Origin: Prostheceraeus crozeri
Lineage: Eukaryota; Platyhelminthes; Polycladida; Euryleptidae
Assembly (NCBI GenBank): GCA_907163375.1
Contig: CAJQUW010009248.1
Location: forward strand, 124,001-188,000
Length of the DNA: 64,000 bases
Reading direction: 5' to 3'
Shown here piece by piece: positions 1 to 12,300 of the stretch. Position numbers and translations under genes: made by a program. Every line of letters starts with the position of its first letter. Positions within the stretch are counted from its first letter, which is position 1. The notes under the pieces are model-generated. The model worked only from the letters and a program-made list of their open reading frames with translations, did not search any database and was not told the origin of the DNA.

Positions 1-1593
1 ATATACAGGGATAGGAAAAATGTCATTCAGTGGAAAAGTCATCACATGGGGAATGTACAGATGTGGACACATATTCACAAGGAAAAAACAATCTCATGCG
101 ATACATAAAACAACAATGTTTATCTACAGAAATCAACATCAAAATACTAATATAAGGATGATTATGCTAAGACGTCTCCTGAATGTGGTAGTGTGGGTTT
201 AATTCTTTTGGGTGGTGGTATGCCTGTATCAGGATGTCCATGTGGAAGAGATATGTTGTGTTCTAACCAGCACCTCTTATCCTCCCATGCTGAAAGCGCC
301 CGTTTCCTAAAAGTATGAGTTTTGATCTCATGCGACTTAGATTTTAAGATTGTCAGATTGACAAACGTTATATTTTTATTTCTATAGGCTCCCTTGAAAT
401 TTTTATGTTTCATATTAGAGACCAATGATCTTGATATGCCTTTAGCGCGCTTAATGCTATCATCACTATCCTTTAATTTCATAGAATACATTTTAGGGCG
501 GAGGAGAATCATTTCAGCTATCTCCTTCCCTGCTGTCTCATCCTTAAAACAACCAAGTTTGGCCTTATTTTTGATGGAGTATAGTGGATGATCAGTAGGA
601 TAATTTGATGTATCAAAATATCTTTCTAAAGATTTTCCTACTTCATTAAAATTTAAATCTTTTTGAGTGGTAATACCTAAGAAGAAACTATCTGTGTCAC
701 CACCCAACAAACGAACCTCTTTTACGAGAGGACACGGTTTTAGTATTTTATAGAAGAGTTGATACATTTCAAGCTTGGAGTAATCTAGTACAGCTTCACC
801 AATATAGATGGGTTTGCACAACTCAACTTCAGATTTTATCATTTTAACACCTATAAGGTCCTCATCGATAATGTCTCTATCGATGAATAGAGGTGATGAG
901 GTCAATTTGTGATACTTTTGATCATCATTAACTAGTTTGTAGTTTACGCGCTTTCTAACATCCTCCATCGTCTTACCAAATAGACTGTTGTTCTTATATT
1001 TATAAAAATCTTTTTCAAAATTATTTTGGGCTAGTGCACGTTTCTGGCTGTTGCTATCAATATATGGTTTGAGGAAGGCTTTCTGTCTAAATTTAATAAT
1101 GCGGTGAACTCTTTTTAAAATCATTCCCATTTCTAAATAAAATTTTAAGATGCTAAAGTGGACTAGATAGTTTTCCTTATCATACTGGGTGAGTAAAAGT
1201 TTGCGGCAAGGCTTATAGTCGGGTTGACCGCATGATTCTAAATCTTTATGAAATTGTTTCATAAAGTCGGAAAACATATCTTTACTCACTTCACCTGATT
1301 CGCGTGCGAGTGGAAAAACTACGGTTTTATGTTTAATATTATTTGGATAGATTAGATCTATCTCAAAATAATATCCCCAATCACCTTCATCTGGGATTGC
1401 TAGTATGTTAGAAGGGTTGGCGAAATGCTGAATTTCACTATCATCTAACCAGCTAAACTCAGAGTGAGGGAGTGGTTTGGATAGTGAACTACCATATAAA
1501 TTATTTTGGTCATAATACTTAAGATGAGTCTGATCATTACCTACTGTTTCAGATTTTAACCTATGTTTATTTACAAATGTGAGACCACCGCGC
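1..1593. repeat. Direct repeat, copy A of the Polinton polymerase end
   Basis: Positions 1-1593 match 6208-7798 in the same orientation at about 99%. Similarity already exists at base 1, so the repeat starts outside the window, and it stops abruptly just after 1,593. The repeat contains the C-terminal part of the polymerase and about 160 bases downstream of it. Confidence 0.93.
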
Positions 1594-1682
1594 TTTTTAA
1601 ATAAAAATTTTGAGTTGCCTCCCATTTTGTAACTTATGTATCTGTAAAGGAAGGATGAAATAGAATTACTAACAGGCGACAT
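162..1682 (-). pseudogene. Family-B DNA polymerase, C-terminal part (copy A, fossil)
   Basis: The minus-strand ORF carries family-B polymerase landmarks: a motif-B-like NSLFGK segment and a motif C containing GGDTDSFF, whose paired aspartates would bind the catalytic metals. The layout matches the polymerases of Polintons and other protein-primed elements. Similarity to copy B ends near 1,593, so the first roughly 30 residues of this ORF are not polymerase. The exonuclease half is absent. It is a partial, non-functional copy. Confidence 0.75.
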
Positions 1683-2576
1683 TGACAGTCATTTTTATAA
1701 TCATACAGCTAAATTGTGAGATTGGTGGAAAGTGTCGAACCTTTGAATCCGTTGCAGGCATTACTCAGAGGGGATCTTATCCCAACTCTAAGGCCTCGGC
1801 CCACAAATCCAACCTCCCGCGGACAGAGCGTGCGTCATATCACTGTGTTGGTATTCGGACCCCGATTTTGACATGAAAACCAGTGGATTGTTTACAAAGG
1901 TTGCAAATTCCAAGCCGAAGCTCGCCTCCCACAACTTTATAAAGGTCTTTATTGAAATCAGAAGGTTTGAAAACCCCGAAAATTGCTAAAACTAGTGAAT
2001 TTAAATTTTTCAATATTTTAGCACTACTTATGAAAATTTTAATAAGTAGTCTATCACTTAGGGCAGGTCAATAGCGACCGAACCTTTTTTGAATCAAGTC
2101 AAACGGACTTGTAGAAGCAAAGTTACAAGCCTTTAAAATTTTTGAGTCTTTAATGGCCTGGAGACGAAGGCCATCTCCTGGCGAACCTCTAAGTCTGACG
2201 GCTTAGCTGATATCAGCAATGAAATTTTCTAAGTCGGTTTCTTATAGAAACTCGGAATTTGGAATGTCCGAAGCTATCATCGGAGCTCAGAAAGACGACT
2301 TACCGTTGACAATCTCTCGTCTTAATGACAAGTCTCTGTCGGTTCCCAGCTTATATAGTTTGTGGCGATCAGCTGATGACGTAATATCCATCATCCAAAC
2401 ACTAAAAAACCGTCTATCTCCGGTTCTAGTGCTCCGATTGAGCTGGAAATACACCATTTCCATGTAGAATTTGAGTTTGTCAAGTTCATTTGATTCTATC
2501 ATGTCAGGACTATACACATATGATTTACAAAGCATGCTTTGAATACTCATACGATGAAGTTCTTACTTTCATTTAT
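1594..2576. other. Unassigned segment inside the fossil element
   Basis: After the abrupt end of polymerase copy A there is about 1 kb with no recognisable gene. A short minus-strand ORF at 2287-2550 (87 codons) has no signature I know. The last part, from about 2,485, is repeated once at about 2,733, a unit of about 150 bp containing CATACGATGAAGTTC. Confidence 0.4.
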
Positions 2577-3630
2577 TTCTAACGTACACACTGTTGAAAC
2601 TTTATTTTTCAACTTGTAAACTGTTGAAACTTTATTTTGTTTCTAACATATAAACAGCTAAAACTTTATTTCTAACGTACACACTGTTGAAACTTTATTT
2701 TTAACTTGTAAACGGCTGAAACTTTATTTCTAACACGATTCTATCATGTCAGGACTACACACATTTGAATTACAAAACATGCTTTGAATACTCATACGAT
2801 GAAGTTCTTACTTTCATTTATTTCTAACGTACACACTGTTGAAACTTTATTTTTCAACTTGTAAACTGTTGAAACTTTATTTCTAACGTACACACTGTTG
2901 AAACTTTATTTTTAACTTGTAAACGGCTGAAACTTTATTTCTAACGCACAAAGCGCTTAAACCTTATTTCCATCATACACACTATTGAAACTTTATTTTA
3001 ATCTGTAAACTGTTGAAACGATATTTTCATTTACAACTAGTAGAACGCTGAGTCTAACTTGCAAACTAGTAAATCCTACGATCGTACTTTACAAACAGAT
3101 AAAACTTTATTTCTAACGTAGACACTGTTGAAACTTTATTTTTAACTTGTAAACGGTTGAAACTTTATTTCTAACGTACACACTATTGAAACTTTATTTT
3201 TAATTTGTAAACTGGTGGAACTTCATTTTATTTCTAACATACAAGCTGATAAAACTTTATTCTTAACTTGTAAACTGGCGAAGCTTCATTTTATTTCCAA
3301 CATACAAACAGATAGAACTTTATTCTTAACATACACACTATTGAAACTTTATTTCTAACATACAAACTGATAAAACTTTATTATTAACTTGTAAACTAAT
3401 GAACCTTTATTTCATTTCTAACATACAAACAGATAAAACTTTATTCTTAACATACACGCTATTGAAACTTTATTTCTAACGTGCACACAATTGAAACTTT
3501 ATTTTATAACTTGTAAACTGGTGAAACTTTGTTTTAATTCTAACATACAAGCAGATAAAATTTATTCTTAACTTGTAAACTGGTGAACCTTCATTTTATT
3601 TCTAACATATAAACAGATAGAACTTATCTT
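2577..3630. repeat. Minisatellite, about 30-bp units
   Basis: About 1 kb is a degenerate tandem array. The unit is a variable piece such as TAACGTACACACTG or TAACTTGTAAACTG followed by a constant TTGAAACTTTATT. More than thirty units are visible, in two alternating subtypes (acatacacact and cttgtaaactg), giving a higher-order period of about 60 bp. No ORF crosses it. It lies directly upstream of the capsid-like block. Confidence 0.9.
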
Positions 3631-3890
3631 ATTCCAAGAAATGAGAAGACGTTGGTGAAGAAGATTGTGATTAAGCCAAGGAAGACAAACATGACTCCTG
3701 AAACATTATTGAAGAAATTTAATTATCTCCTTCGAGTTGATGGTAAACAAGTGGCGACATTGACTTATATTAAATCATCTAATCATATGCAATAAGTAAA
3801 TTAAATGATGATGATCTAGTATTAGTTTGTTCAAAAGATTTTCATCAGTTCTTACGACATCGTTCTGCAGCTGTTAATGGAAAATCTGAT

Positions 3891-4505
3891 ATGCAACATT
3901 TACCATGTGAAAGGTCAAATCAATTTGATACAGAATGGTCCGTATCTTTATACAGAAAGTGTGTAGAGTCTTTAGGTGGTATCTTACATGAAACAAGAGT
4001 GTTGATGCCTCGCATTATTACTTCGGTTAAATTGGTTGTAGATTATTTAAATGAAGTGATTAATGAGCAACATATTTCATTTTCTGAAAAAGAAGGTACT
4101 TTGTCTCTCACTATAAGTGGAAAAGGTATTGAACTAATTATGGATAAAACTCTAATGGATATTTTGGGTTTTGATCAAAATATCTTTAAAAGTGGTACTG
4201 TAACCAAAGCTAGCGCAGACATGTCACTATCGCGTCGTATTAACTATTTTCAGATATATTCCAATATTGGTGAAGATGTACGTGTGGGAGATGTTGAAGC
4301 TCCATTGCTAGCAATGATACCATACCAGCCAAAAAGCTGCAGTATTTTATCTGAGCATACTTTCAAGAAAGTGCATTATACAAAGCTGAAATCAAACTAC
4401 ATCCCACAAATTGATATTGCCATTTATGACGATGCTGGTGCGTTGATTCCTTTTCATAAAGATGCTGTAACAAGTATCACACTCCATTTCCGAATGAAGA
4501 GTTAA
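3891..4505 (+). pseudogene. Polinton virion-protein-like ORF, 204 codons (fossil)
   Basis: The C-terminal third reads as IDIAIYDDAGALIPF followed by an ending SITLHFR. This pattern is typical of the capsid/penton-type proteins of animal Polintons, which end in a similar TLHFR segment. Similar codon use extends upstream to about 3,660, so the recognised ORF is probably only part of the original gene. It is followed on the same strand by two more ORFs of similar character. The penton-like label is inferred from remembered family endings; hexon-like is the alternative. Confidence 0.5.
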
Positions 4506-4720
4506 TGCAAACGTATGCTAATATATTTTTCCAATGTGAATAATATGGAAAGTGAAAATAAGGACTCGTTTCTAATCTACTTGCCCAGTAATGCTTCTAT
4601 GAATAAATTTCCCAAAAATAAACCATAAGACTATCGAGTAGAATTAAATAGGCCACTGCATTTAGAAGGTGAATGGAGGTTGGCGTTTCTAGTATTTGAT
4701 ATGATAGCAATATTCAGAAT

Positions 4721-5164
4721 GTGAATGATTTGGAAGAAATGATATTGACTCCTCGCACCCATGATGGAATAACGATGAATAATGCATGTCAGTTCCCATA
4801 CAATTTAACATCAGATGGAAAGTGGAACTATAAATGGATTCAGATAAAATCAGATTCTTATGAACCATTTGGGAATGAGAAAATTATTAAGGCATTCAAC
4901 AGTGGTAATACTTCCATCATGAAGAATAAAAATCAGAAAGTTTTTGAGTTTACTATCTATCATTGGAGTGGGAGACAGTTCCTCCGCTTTCATTCTTTTA
5001 CTAAAGGTCTTACGCTGAGGTTGGATAATGAATTCTATCCACATCTTGGTTTTGGTCATGGACTACATCTAACATCAATTGCTACTGCAAATGTTAAAAA
5101 GTTTATTCAAATCGAATCAACAAATTTCATTATAGATTTAAAATATTTGATGAAGATGTTGTAG
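4721..5164 (+). pseudogene. Polinton virion-gene fragment, 147 codons (fossil)
   Basis: This ORF lies between two capsid-like ORFs on the same strand. It contains FTIYHWSGRQFLRFHSF, LRLDNEFYPHLGF and other beta-rich segments, as expected for a jelly-roll protein, but no signature strong enough to name it. It lies just before the 292-codon ORF and probably belongs to the same ancestral virion-gene block. The fossil state means its borders are not natural gene ends. Confidence 0.4.
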
Positions 5165-5184
5165 AATGCGAAGAACGCATCATT

Positions 5185-6063
5185 TTGAAAAAGCGTGGTG
5201 TTCAACCTTTATCACTTATTGAGTTAGTAAAACGATGGAATGAGACTGTGGGTAAGAAGTATGGAGAGAAAATTATGGCGAACAAAAATAAGTTGGTTAT
5301 TCAGAAATATAATGACAAACTTACAGTTTATTTCTCTCCAACCTTGCGTCATTTTGTAAGACATTATACACCTATTATTGGAAGCGGTGTGGTGTATGCT
5401 TCTCATGAATATCACACTAAAGCTGATTCAGTTAATGATGAATGGTGGGTGGACATCTATGGCGATCGCATCAAGAAAATTTACCAGTCTTATGAAGAAT
5501 CTAAAGTTGCTATCAATATAATGTCGCGTCTATATCATACAGTTGAAAGCTTCATTCATGTAGTAAATCCTTATATACAACAGAAGTTGAAGCATGTGAT
5601 GAAAAGTAAATATGATGTAAAGACACACCACATTTCGTTTTCAATTGAAAATCAACGCGTTGTTCTGAGACTGGGTGATGACATTCAATGTCAATTGAGT
5701 AAAAATTTGAAAAAACTCTTTGGTTTTACAATGCTACAAACAGTGTTTGCTGCTGCGCATACGATTGGTATAGAAACACCAATGACACTTGATAAACATG
5801 AACAGCACCTTTACATTCAAAGTGATTTGATTCTACCTATTTCTGTTGGTGAGAAAAAAGAATACATTTTACGTGATTTCATTCATGATAAAGACGCTTC
5901 ATATGGAATAGTCGAGAAGATGTTTGAATCTATTTTCTATCATCCCGTCGTCAAACAAACTATACCCTCTATTGCTATCAAAATTACCAATGGTTTACAA
6001 GAGTGCATCCATGTGAAAGATACTAAACCCCTCGTAACTTTAGTGTTTCGGAAAACAAAGTGA
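5185..6063 (+). pseudogene. Polinton capsid-like ORF, 292 codons (fossil)
   Basis: The longest of the three plus-strand ORFs ends in PLVTLVFRK, parallel to the TLHFR ending of the 204-codon ORF. The two therefore look like members of one virion-protein family. The middle part is rich in alternating hydrophobic strands (ISFSIENQRVVLRLGDD), consistent with jelly-roll folds. It converges with polymerase copy B, whose 3' end lies about 300 bases downstream. I assign it as capsid-like by context and ending only. Confidence 0.5.
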
Positions 6064-6207
6064 AGTCTTTATACAACATTTATTGAAATATGTGCATGAA
6101 TGTGAAGCAATAGACTTTATACAACATCCACTGAAAATATATACATGAGCACACTTCAATAAACATTGCTATATACAAAAAGTCTTTTTACTTCGTGAAG
6201 GGTGGAA
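6064..6207. repeat. Short two-unit repeat between convergent genes
   Basis: Two related units, each starting near a CTTTATACAACAT segment (about 6,068 and 6,114), fill the gap between the capsid-like block and the polymerase end. An AATAAA-type signal (caataaaca) occurs near 6,160. This is the convergent 3' region of the element. Confidence 0.5.
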
Positions 6208-7798
6208 ATATACAGGGATAGGAAAAATGTCTTTCAGTGGAAAAGTCATCACATGGGGAATGTACAGATGTGGACACATATTCACAAGGAAAACCAATCT
6301 CATGCGATACATAAAACAACAATGTTTATCTACAGAAATCAACATCAAAATACTAATATAAGGATGATTATGCTAAGACGTCTCCTGAATGTGGTAGTGT
6401 GGGTTTAATTCTTTTGGGTGGTGGTATGCCTGTATCAGGATGTCCATGTGGAAGAGATATGTTGTGTTCTAACCAGCACCTCTTATCCTCCCATGCTGAA
6501 AGCGCCCGTTTCCTAAAAGTATGAGTTTTGATCTCATGCGACTTAGATTTTAAGATTGTCATATTGACAAACGTTATATTTTTATTTCTATAGGCTCCCT
6601 TCAAATTTTTATGTTTCATGTTAGAGACCAATGATCTTGATATGCCTTTAGCGCGCTTAATGCTATCATCACTATCCTTTAATTTCATAGAATACATTTT
6701 AGGGCGGAGGAGAATCATTTCAGCTATCTCCTTCCCTGCTGTCTCATCCTTAAAACAACCAAGTTTGGCCTTATTTTTGATGGAGTATAGTGGATGATCA
6801 GTAGGATAATTTGATGTATCAAAATATCTTTCTAAAGATTTTCCTACTTCATTAAAATTTAAATCTTTTTGAGTGGTAATACCTAAGAAGAAACTATCTG
6901 TGTCACCACCCAACAAACGAACCTCTTTTACGAGAGGACACGGTTTTAGTATTTTATAGAAGAGTTGATACATTTCAAGCTTGGAGTAATCTAGTACAGC
7001 TTCACCAATATAGATGGGTTTGCACAACTCAACTTCAGATTTTATCATTTTAACACCTATAAGGTCCTCATCGATAATGTCTCTATCGATGAATAGAGGT
7101 GATGAGGTCAATTTGTGATACTTTTGATCATCATTAACTAGTTTGTAGTTTACGCGCTTTCTAACATCCTCCATCGTCTTACCAAATAGACTGTTGTTCT
7201 TATATTTATAAAAATCTTTTTCAAAATTATTTTGGGCTACTGCACGTTTCTGGCTGTTGCTATCAATATATGGTTTGAGGAAGGCTTTCTGTCTAAATTT
7301 AATAATGCGGTGAACTCTTTTTAAAATCATTCCCATTTCTAAATAAAATTTTAAGATGCTAAAGTGGACTAGATAGTTTTCCTTATCATACTGGGTGAGT
7401 AAAAGTTTGCGGCAAGGCTTATAGTCGGGTTGACCGCATGATTCTAAATCTTTATGAAATTGTTTCATAAAGTCGGAAAACATATCTTTACTCACTTCAC
7501 CTGATTCGCGTGCGAGTGGAAAATCTACGGTTTTATGTTTAATATTATTTGGATAGATTAGATCTATCTCAAAATAATATCCCCAATCACCTTCATCTGG
7601 GATTGCTAGCATGTTAGAAGGGTTGGCGAAATGCTGAATTTCACTATCATCTAACCAGCTAAACTCAGAGTGAGGGAGTGGGTTGGATAGTGAACTACCA
7701 TATAAATTATTTTGGTCATAATACTTAAGATGAGTCTGATCATTACCTACTGTTTCAGATTTTAACTTATGTTTATTTACAAATGTGAGACCACCGCG
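6208..7798. repeat. Direct repeat, copy B of the Polinton polymerase end
   Basis: This is the partner of 1-1593, about 99% identical and in the same orientation, offset by about 6.2 kb. Beyond 7,798 this copy continues as polymerase, while copy A changes to unrelated sequence. Confidence 0.93.
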
Positions 7799-8210
7799 AA
7801 TTCCTCGCTCAAATAAATTATACATCTCTGGATCTTGTAAGAGATGAATGGTCTCACCAGTCATTTTAAAAGCAGACTTAAATGACATGGCTGGCAGACT
7901 GACAAAGTTGACGGGATCTAACTTATCGTCTTCGAATGCCACTCGTCGAAACTCCTGAAATACATCAGCCAGCAAAAATACATCTAACTTAAGGTAGGCA
8001 ATCATATATTCACCAAATGTATGGCAGTCAAATTTTATCCATGCATCTTGTGCATGATCATAATCTTCGGTCTTACATTCTGCGCCGGTCAAATCATTTT
8101 TAAATTTATCTATGGGCGGAAGAGAAGTCTCGCCGAGTTTACTAATCGCATCAAAATATGCATATGGAAAGACTCCTTTCCGTGTGATGACTTCATCGGT
8201 TAGATTAAGT
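6368..8210 (-). pseudogene. Family-B DNA polymerase (copy B, fossil)
   Basis: The longer polymerase copy has a 574-codon ORF up to 8,092, with polymerase-like sequence continuing to about 8,210 on the minus strand (RKGVFPYAYFD, a known pre-palm landmark of virus-like family-B polymerases). Next come a YLKLDVFLLADVF segment, the NSLFGK motif B and the GGDTDSFF motif C. The N-terminal exonuclease region is missing, so it is a broken fragment of what is normally a protein of 1,000 residues or more. It converges on the capsid-like block. Confidence 0.75.
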
Positions 8211-8230
8211 ATAGGCTTATATTAATTAAG

Positions 8231-8639
8231 CCACATTCATTCCCCCCCGGAAATGAAATCCCGGCTACGCGACTGCAAACTGTTAAAATTTATAGTTGCA
8301 AATTGATGTTACATTGCAAATTTTCACCGTTAAGACGGCCTTATCAAGCAAATGGAAGGATAAAAGGGAAGACGTCAAAATTCAAAATTCAGTGATTAAT
8401 ATCCTAAGCATTCCTCCCTGTTATCTATTACAGGACATAGTCTTTTGATCAGCACAGATTCTCGAAGGCGCAACTTGATGGTATTGATATCTCGGTCAGT
8501 CATTGTTACATCAATGTCGGATTTACACAATTGAAGGAGGTTATAAACACAGGAATGATGTTGAGCAAGATGTTCACTGATTCGCGTATGCAGAAATCTG
8601 ACGATGCTTCCTATTTTTTACATTCAATTATAATATGAC
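8231..8639. other. No gene seen
   Basis: There is a short C-run near 8,240 and otherwise unremarkable AT-rich sequence. No ORF, tRNA-like fold or repeat is recognised. Confidence 0.5.
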
Positions 8640-9275
8640 ATTCGCCGATTGCCTTGAAACTCACCATACAGATAGAGAATTTCACGCTGATTCCAAATCT
8701 GAAATCCGTTTTCCAATCCGATGCTTCGTTTTGAAGCTAGAGCCCAAAACGTCCCAAATTCTAACTCTGTCGTTTTTCGCCAATGTCCCAAAATCTTAAA
8801 TGGCGTCTCACATCTAAACGAAGACAGATAGGAACAAGCTGATTCTTTCAGTGAATTTGTCTCACTCTTAGCTTTCAAACGAGCTATGGCACGACAAAAT
8901 CCGTCCACTGGAAGCCAAAATCGAAGCGAGCTGTCCAGAGGGGGGGGGGGACGTCAGCGAAAATTTTTCTCTCCGATGGCGTTCAAATTCACCATACCGA
9001 TGCAGAATTTCACGCCGAATCCGAATCTGGCCTCCGTTTTCTCATCCGACCCCTCCTTCCACTCGAACCAGCCCATTTTACAACCCAACATTCAGCAGAT
9101 TGCACGAAAAACATCACACACTATAGCCTCAAGACTAATCCTGGCGGTCGCCCAAGTCCACCACGACACTCTGTCGTTCCAGAAGGGGGGGAGTCAGCGA
9201 ACATTTCGTGAACGTGAACCAACCTGGCCGGCACACCACGACACTCTGCCGTTCCAGAGGGGGGGGGGCGCCGGT
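8640..9275. repeat. Diverged tandem repeat with long G-runs
   Basis: A unit containing TTCACCATACMGATRSAGAATTT is present twice (about 8,655 and 8,987) at roughly 75% identity. A second unit with an (A)CACTCTG(T/C)CGTTCCAGA segment followed by seven to ten Gs occurs at about 9,165 and 9,240, with a related CTGTCCAGAG plus ten Gs at about 8,931. ORFs read through it, but their composition follows the repeat and I do not regard them as genes. Confidence 0.65.
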
Positions 9276-9329
9276 CGAGTGTTTGTCACTTGCTTACTAC
9301 TAGTGGGGATCATTGATTATTCCTAATTA

Positions 9330-12300
9330 TAACATTTTAAAATGCTTATTTGCCGCTATTTATAAAGGCGGCCTTTAATGGGTTAAATGGAGAACCTATG
9401 GTCAAAATGAGCATTGATAGAAAAACAAATGATTTTCCAAAAGAGGAATTTTTCCTACTTCTGATACTACAAATTCATCATTAAACATGGAAATTGTCTC
9501 AGGTAATGACGGAAAGGATCATATGCTGATAACTATCAATTCACTCTGCTCGCATCATCGTCAGTGTGCTTTTGCAGCACGGAAACTTACGTTCCATACA
9601 TGTTCCTCGATCTGCTTACATTTCGCACAGAATTCTCTTATCTCGACAAATATAGCAGCGAAGCATCGTGACGATTCATAATCCTGATGACCAATGAATG
9701 CGTCGCTGCTATGAAGTCTGACGAAATCAGACGATGCTCTGTGATTACAATAGGCCATTTCTTTGACAAGGGTGAGTCAATCACGTAGAAGCTATTCAGA
9801 AATTTTCTTCGAACAGTCAGAATGTGTGAAATTAGAATTTGGCACCAAATTGTAATTGATAGTTGCAGTCTTGATGCTCCATTGACACTCCTTACACTCC
9901 TTGATATTTTGGTGTAATTTTTGTCCGGCAACATCAGCTCCAGCTTTATATTCTTTGAATGAACGCTGCAAAGCATAGAGTAAATATATTAAGTATAGTA
10001 GCAACTCAGCAACAATTAAATTCCCTTTATGTATACAGTTTCAATTTTATTAGATAAACTCGAATGAGATTCAGCATCATACATGCGAGATATGCAAATA
10101 TTTTACATTTTTCGAGAAATTTTATATTTGACTGATCGTGATAGCATGGCAGATGGAATAATAGCATCTTACAAATCCTCCGTGTCATGTCAACCTGTCT
10201 GGAGAAGTAATATAGTTTGTTAAATTAGCAATCCGATGAGTTACCTTCACTTCAATACATCGCCTTATCAATAGGAGCATCCTAAGAATGATCAAATCAC
10301 AAGCTATAACCTGACACTGGAAGAGCATGTGAATCATCTTCGATATCACAGACTTGCAAAATAAATACACATTGCATATAAAACCAATTAAAAATAGTGT
10401 TTGAATGCTGCACGAAAATCTTTAGTAATTCTACTACTGTTTAGGGCATCTATAAGTACGGATTCAAAGCAAACTTTATCTGAGACGTTCCAATAAAATT
10501 TAGGACTTTGCCGACCAGATCATCTGGCAGCGAAGCATCATTACTGATAAATGATAAAAGAAATCAGATGTTAACCAATTAAAATTCAAGATTATCTGGA
10601 AGCAGCATCAAAGTTTGGGAGCAAATGACCTACGAGACCGTCGAAATACCATTCAGGTAGCCGCTGACAAGTGAACGCGGTCTGGTAGCAATGAAAGCCA
10701 AACCATCTTCATTTGTGAAGAAATATTAGCTACTTATGAGTTAGTTTGGCAAAGAAATTCACTTCATTTTGTAGCACGCGCTTTACGGTGTACAAAAACA
10801 TCACATGTCACAAAATTATTTAGAGCACTTCATCGGTTACTGAATGAAAAGTCAAAATCTCCTAAAAGATGACAAGGATATTTCCTGAGGGACTGTAGAA
10901 GATTGCAACATCAAGGTTCATTTCATCGGATCATTTTGAGCTTCATGATTAATCTATGCAACATAAATAAACGCAGAATCGTCTTGCGTGTGTCTGTCTG
11001 TGTGTTTGCGGTCACCATGAGCTGTGAATGATTTCGTTCCTAGAATAGTAGGCAAGATAGTATCACTTGTAAGTCTTTAATTGGCACTGAACCGTAAATC
11101 GGTTTCTGTTTGTCACGTAATTCGCATATTTTTAGGTAGAATCACTCCACTCATTTTACGAACTCACCACTCGTTTTCACGACTTTGCTTCGATGACTTC
11201 GCTTCAGTGAACATAATGACTCTCAATAGGTTTCAAGACATTTTGAGGTAGCGAAACGTGACGTTGACGTGATATGGGACAGACTAGAGTACTGCAAGCG
11301 TAAATAACAGTAATTTGGAGTAAATGTCATAAGGCAGAGTTTGTGAAAATTGTTTCCAAACGCAGGGAATTTTCACAGAAAATAGTCATCTAACAAGCAA
11401 CTTAAGCATGGAAAAGCTTATGTCAAGCGGGGTGAAAAACACAAAAATGCGCTAAGTAATTTTCTCTCTTTTGGAAGTAGCTGTAAAGACACATGAAGCA
11501 TTGTTCCGCACATTGGTCTGTATTTTCATTCCGTCGTTGTCGCAACAGCATCTCGTATGTGATTTCAAGGTCACTGGTTAATGCCTACTATGTGTCAAAT
11601 TACAAACTTTTCAGGAGAAGCAAAAAACTGTCTGTAGATTGCAATTCTTATTGAAAATAGAAACTATCTTAGCATGTGGTTTTTAACAGCCTTCTACTAT
11701 CGGCAATATATTTCAAAATACAAATTGAATCCAAGAAAGGGCTGCAATTGGGTGTAATTCATTTTATGAATTAACATCTGCGATATTACTTGCTAACATT
11801 CCAGGGTCAAACTTAGGATCTTTATGTGAAGATTAGGTTGTAATAATCGCTGAAATTTTGACACAGAATTCGGACAAGCATTGATATGACTTTCATAAAA
11901 AAAGGAAAATTGCACATGTGCGATGTTGCCTCGACAATGCATATGAATCTGTCCATCTGCCATTATCTACACTACTCGTAAATCCAATGAGTGGCATATT
12001 ATTAAGCTTAGGAAATTTTCCATGTTTTCTCTGTCTACGAATAAAATACTAAGTCTAGAGTCACACTTTTGACACAGAGTGACTTTGTGTCAGTCCCGAT
12101 CATACCTAATTGTCATAATGCCGATATGTGATGTAGTGGCAAACAGAACATTTTCACATACAAGGATGCTCATAAAATCTGAATCTGTTTAGCTTCATAG
12201 ACAAAGAAAAAGAAATGACCTGAAGTTACTCCATGTCACAAATTAGGGATCTAGACTCAGACACCTTTCACTTAATGAGAAGAGACATGAAGTTGTTATT

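Larger units (their letters stand above)
1..8230. mobile_element. Polinton/Maverick-type element, fossil, part of a tandem arrangement
   Basis: This stretch combines a family-B, protein-primed-type DNA polymerase on the minus strand with virion-protein-like ORFs on the plus strand, which is the signature gene set of Polintons (also called Mavericks or adintovirus-like elements). The order is polymerase end (copy A), repeat-rich DNA, capsid-like block, polymerase (copy B). No integrase, packaging ATPase or protease is recognised, and no terminal inverted repeat is seen, so the element is incomplete and broken. It runs off the left edge of the window, and the right limit near 8,230 is where polymerase similarity fades. 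The two polymerase copies differ at about ten positions in 1.59 kb, so the duplication is recent. The family call is established knowledge applied to visible motifs; the limits are inference. Confidence 0.7.

Noticed and set aside
2287-2550. 87-codon minus-strand ORF as a Polinton accessory gene
   Set aside because: It has no recognisable motif, it lies next to repeats and chance is not excluded.
8886-9326. 146-codon ORF as a gene
   Set aside because: It runs through a tandem repeat with G-runs, and its composition follows the repeat unit.
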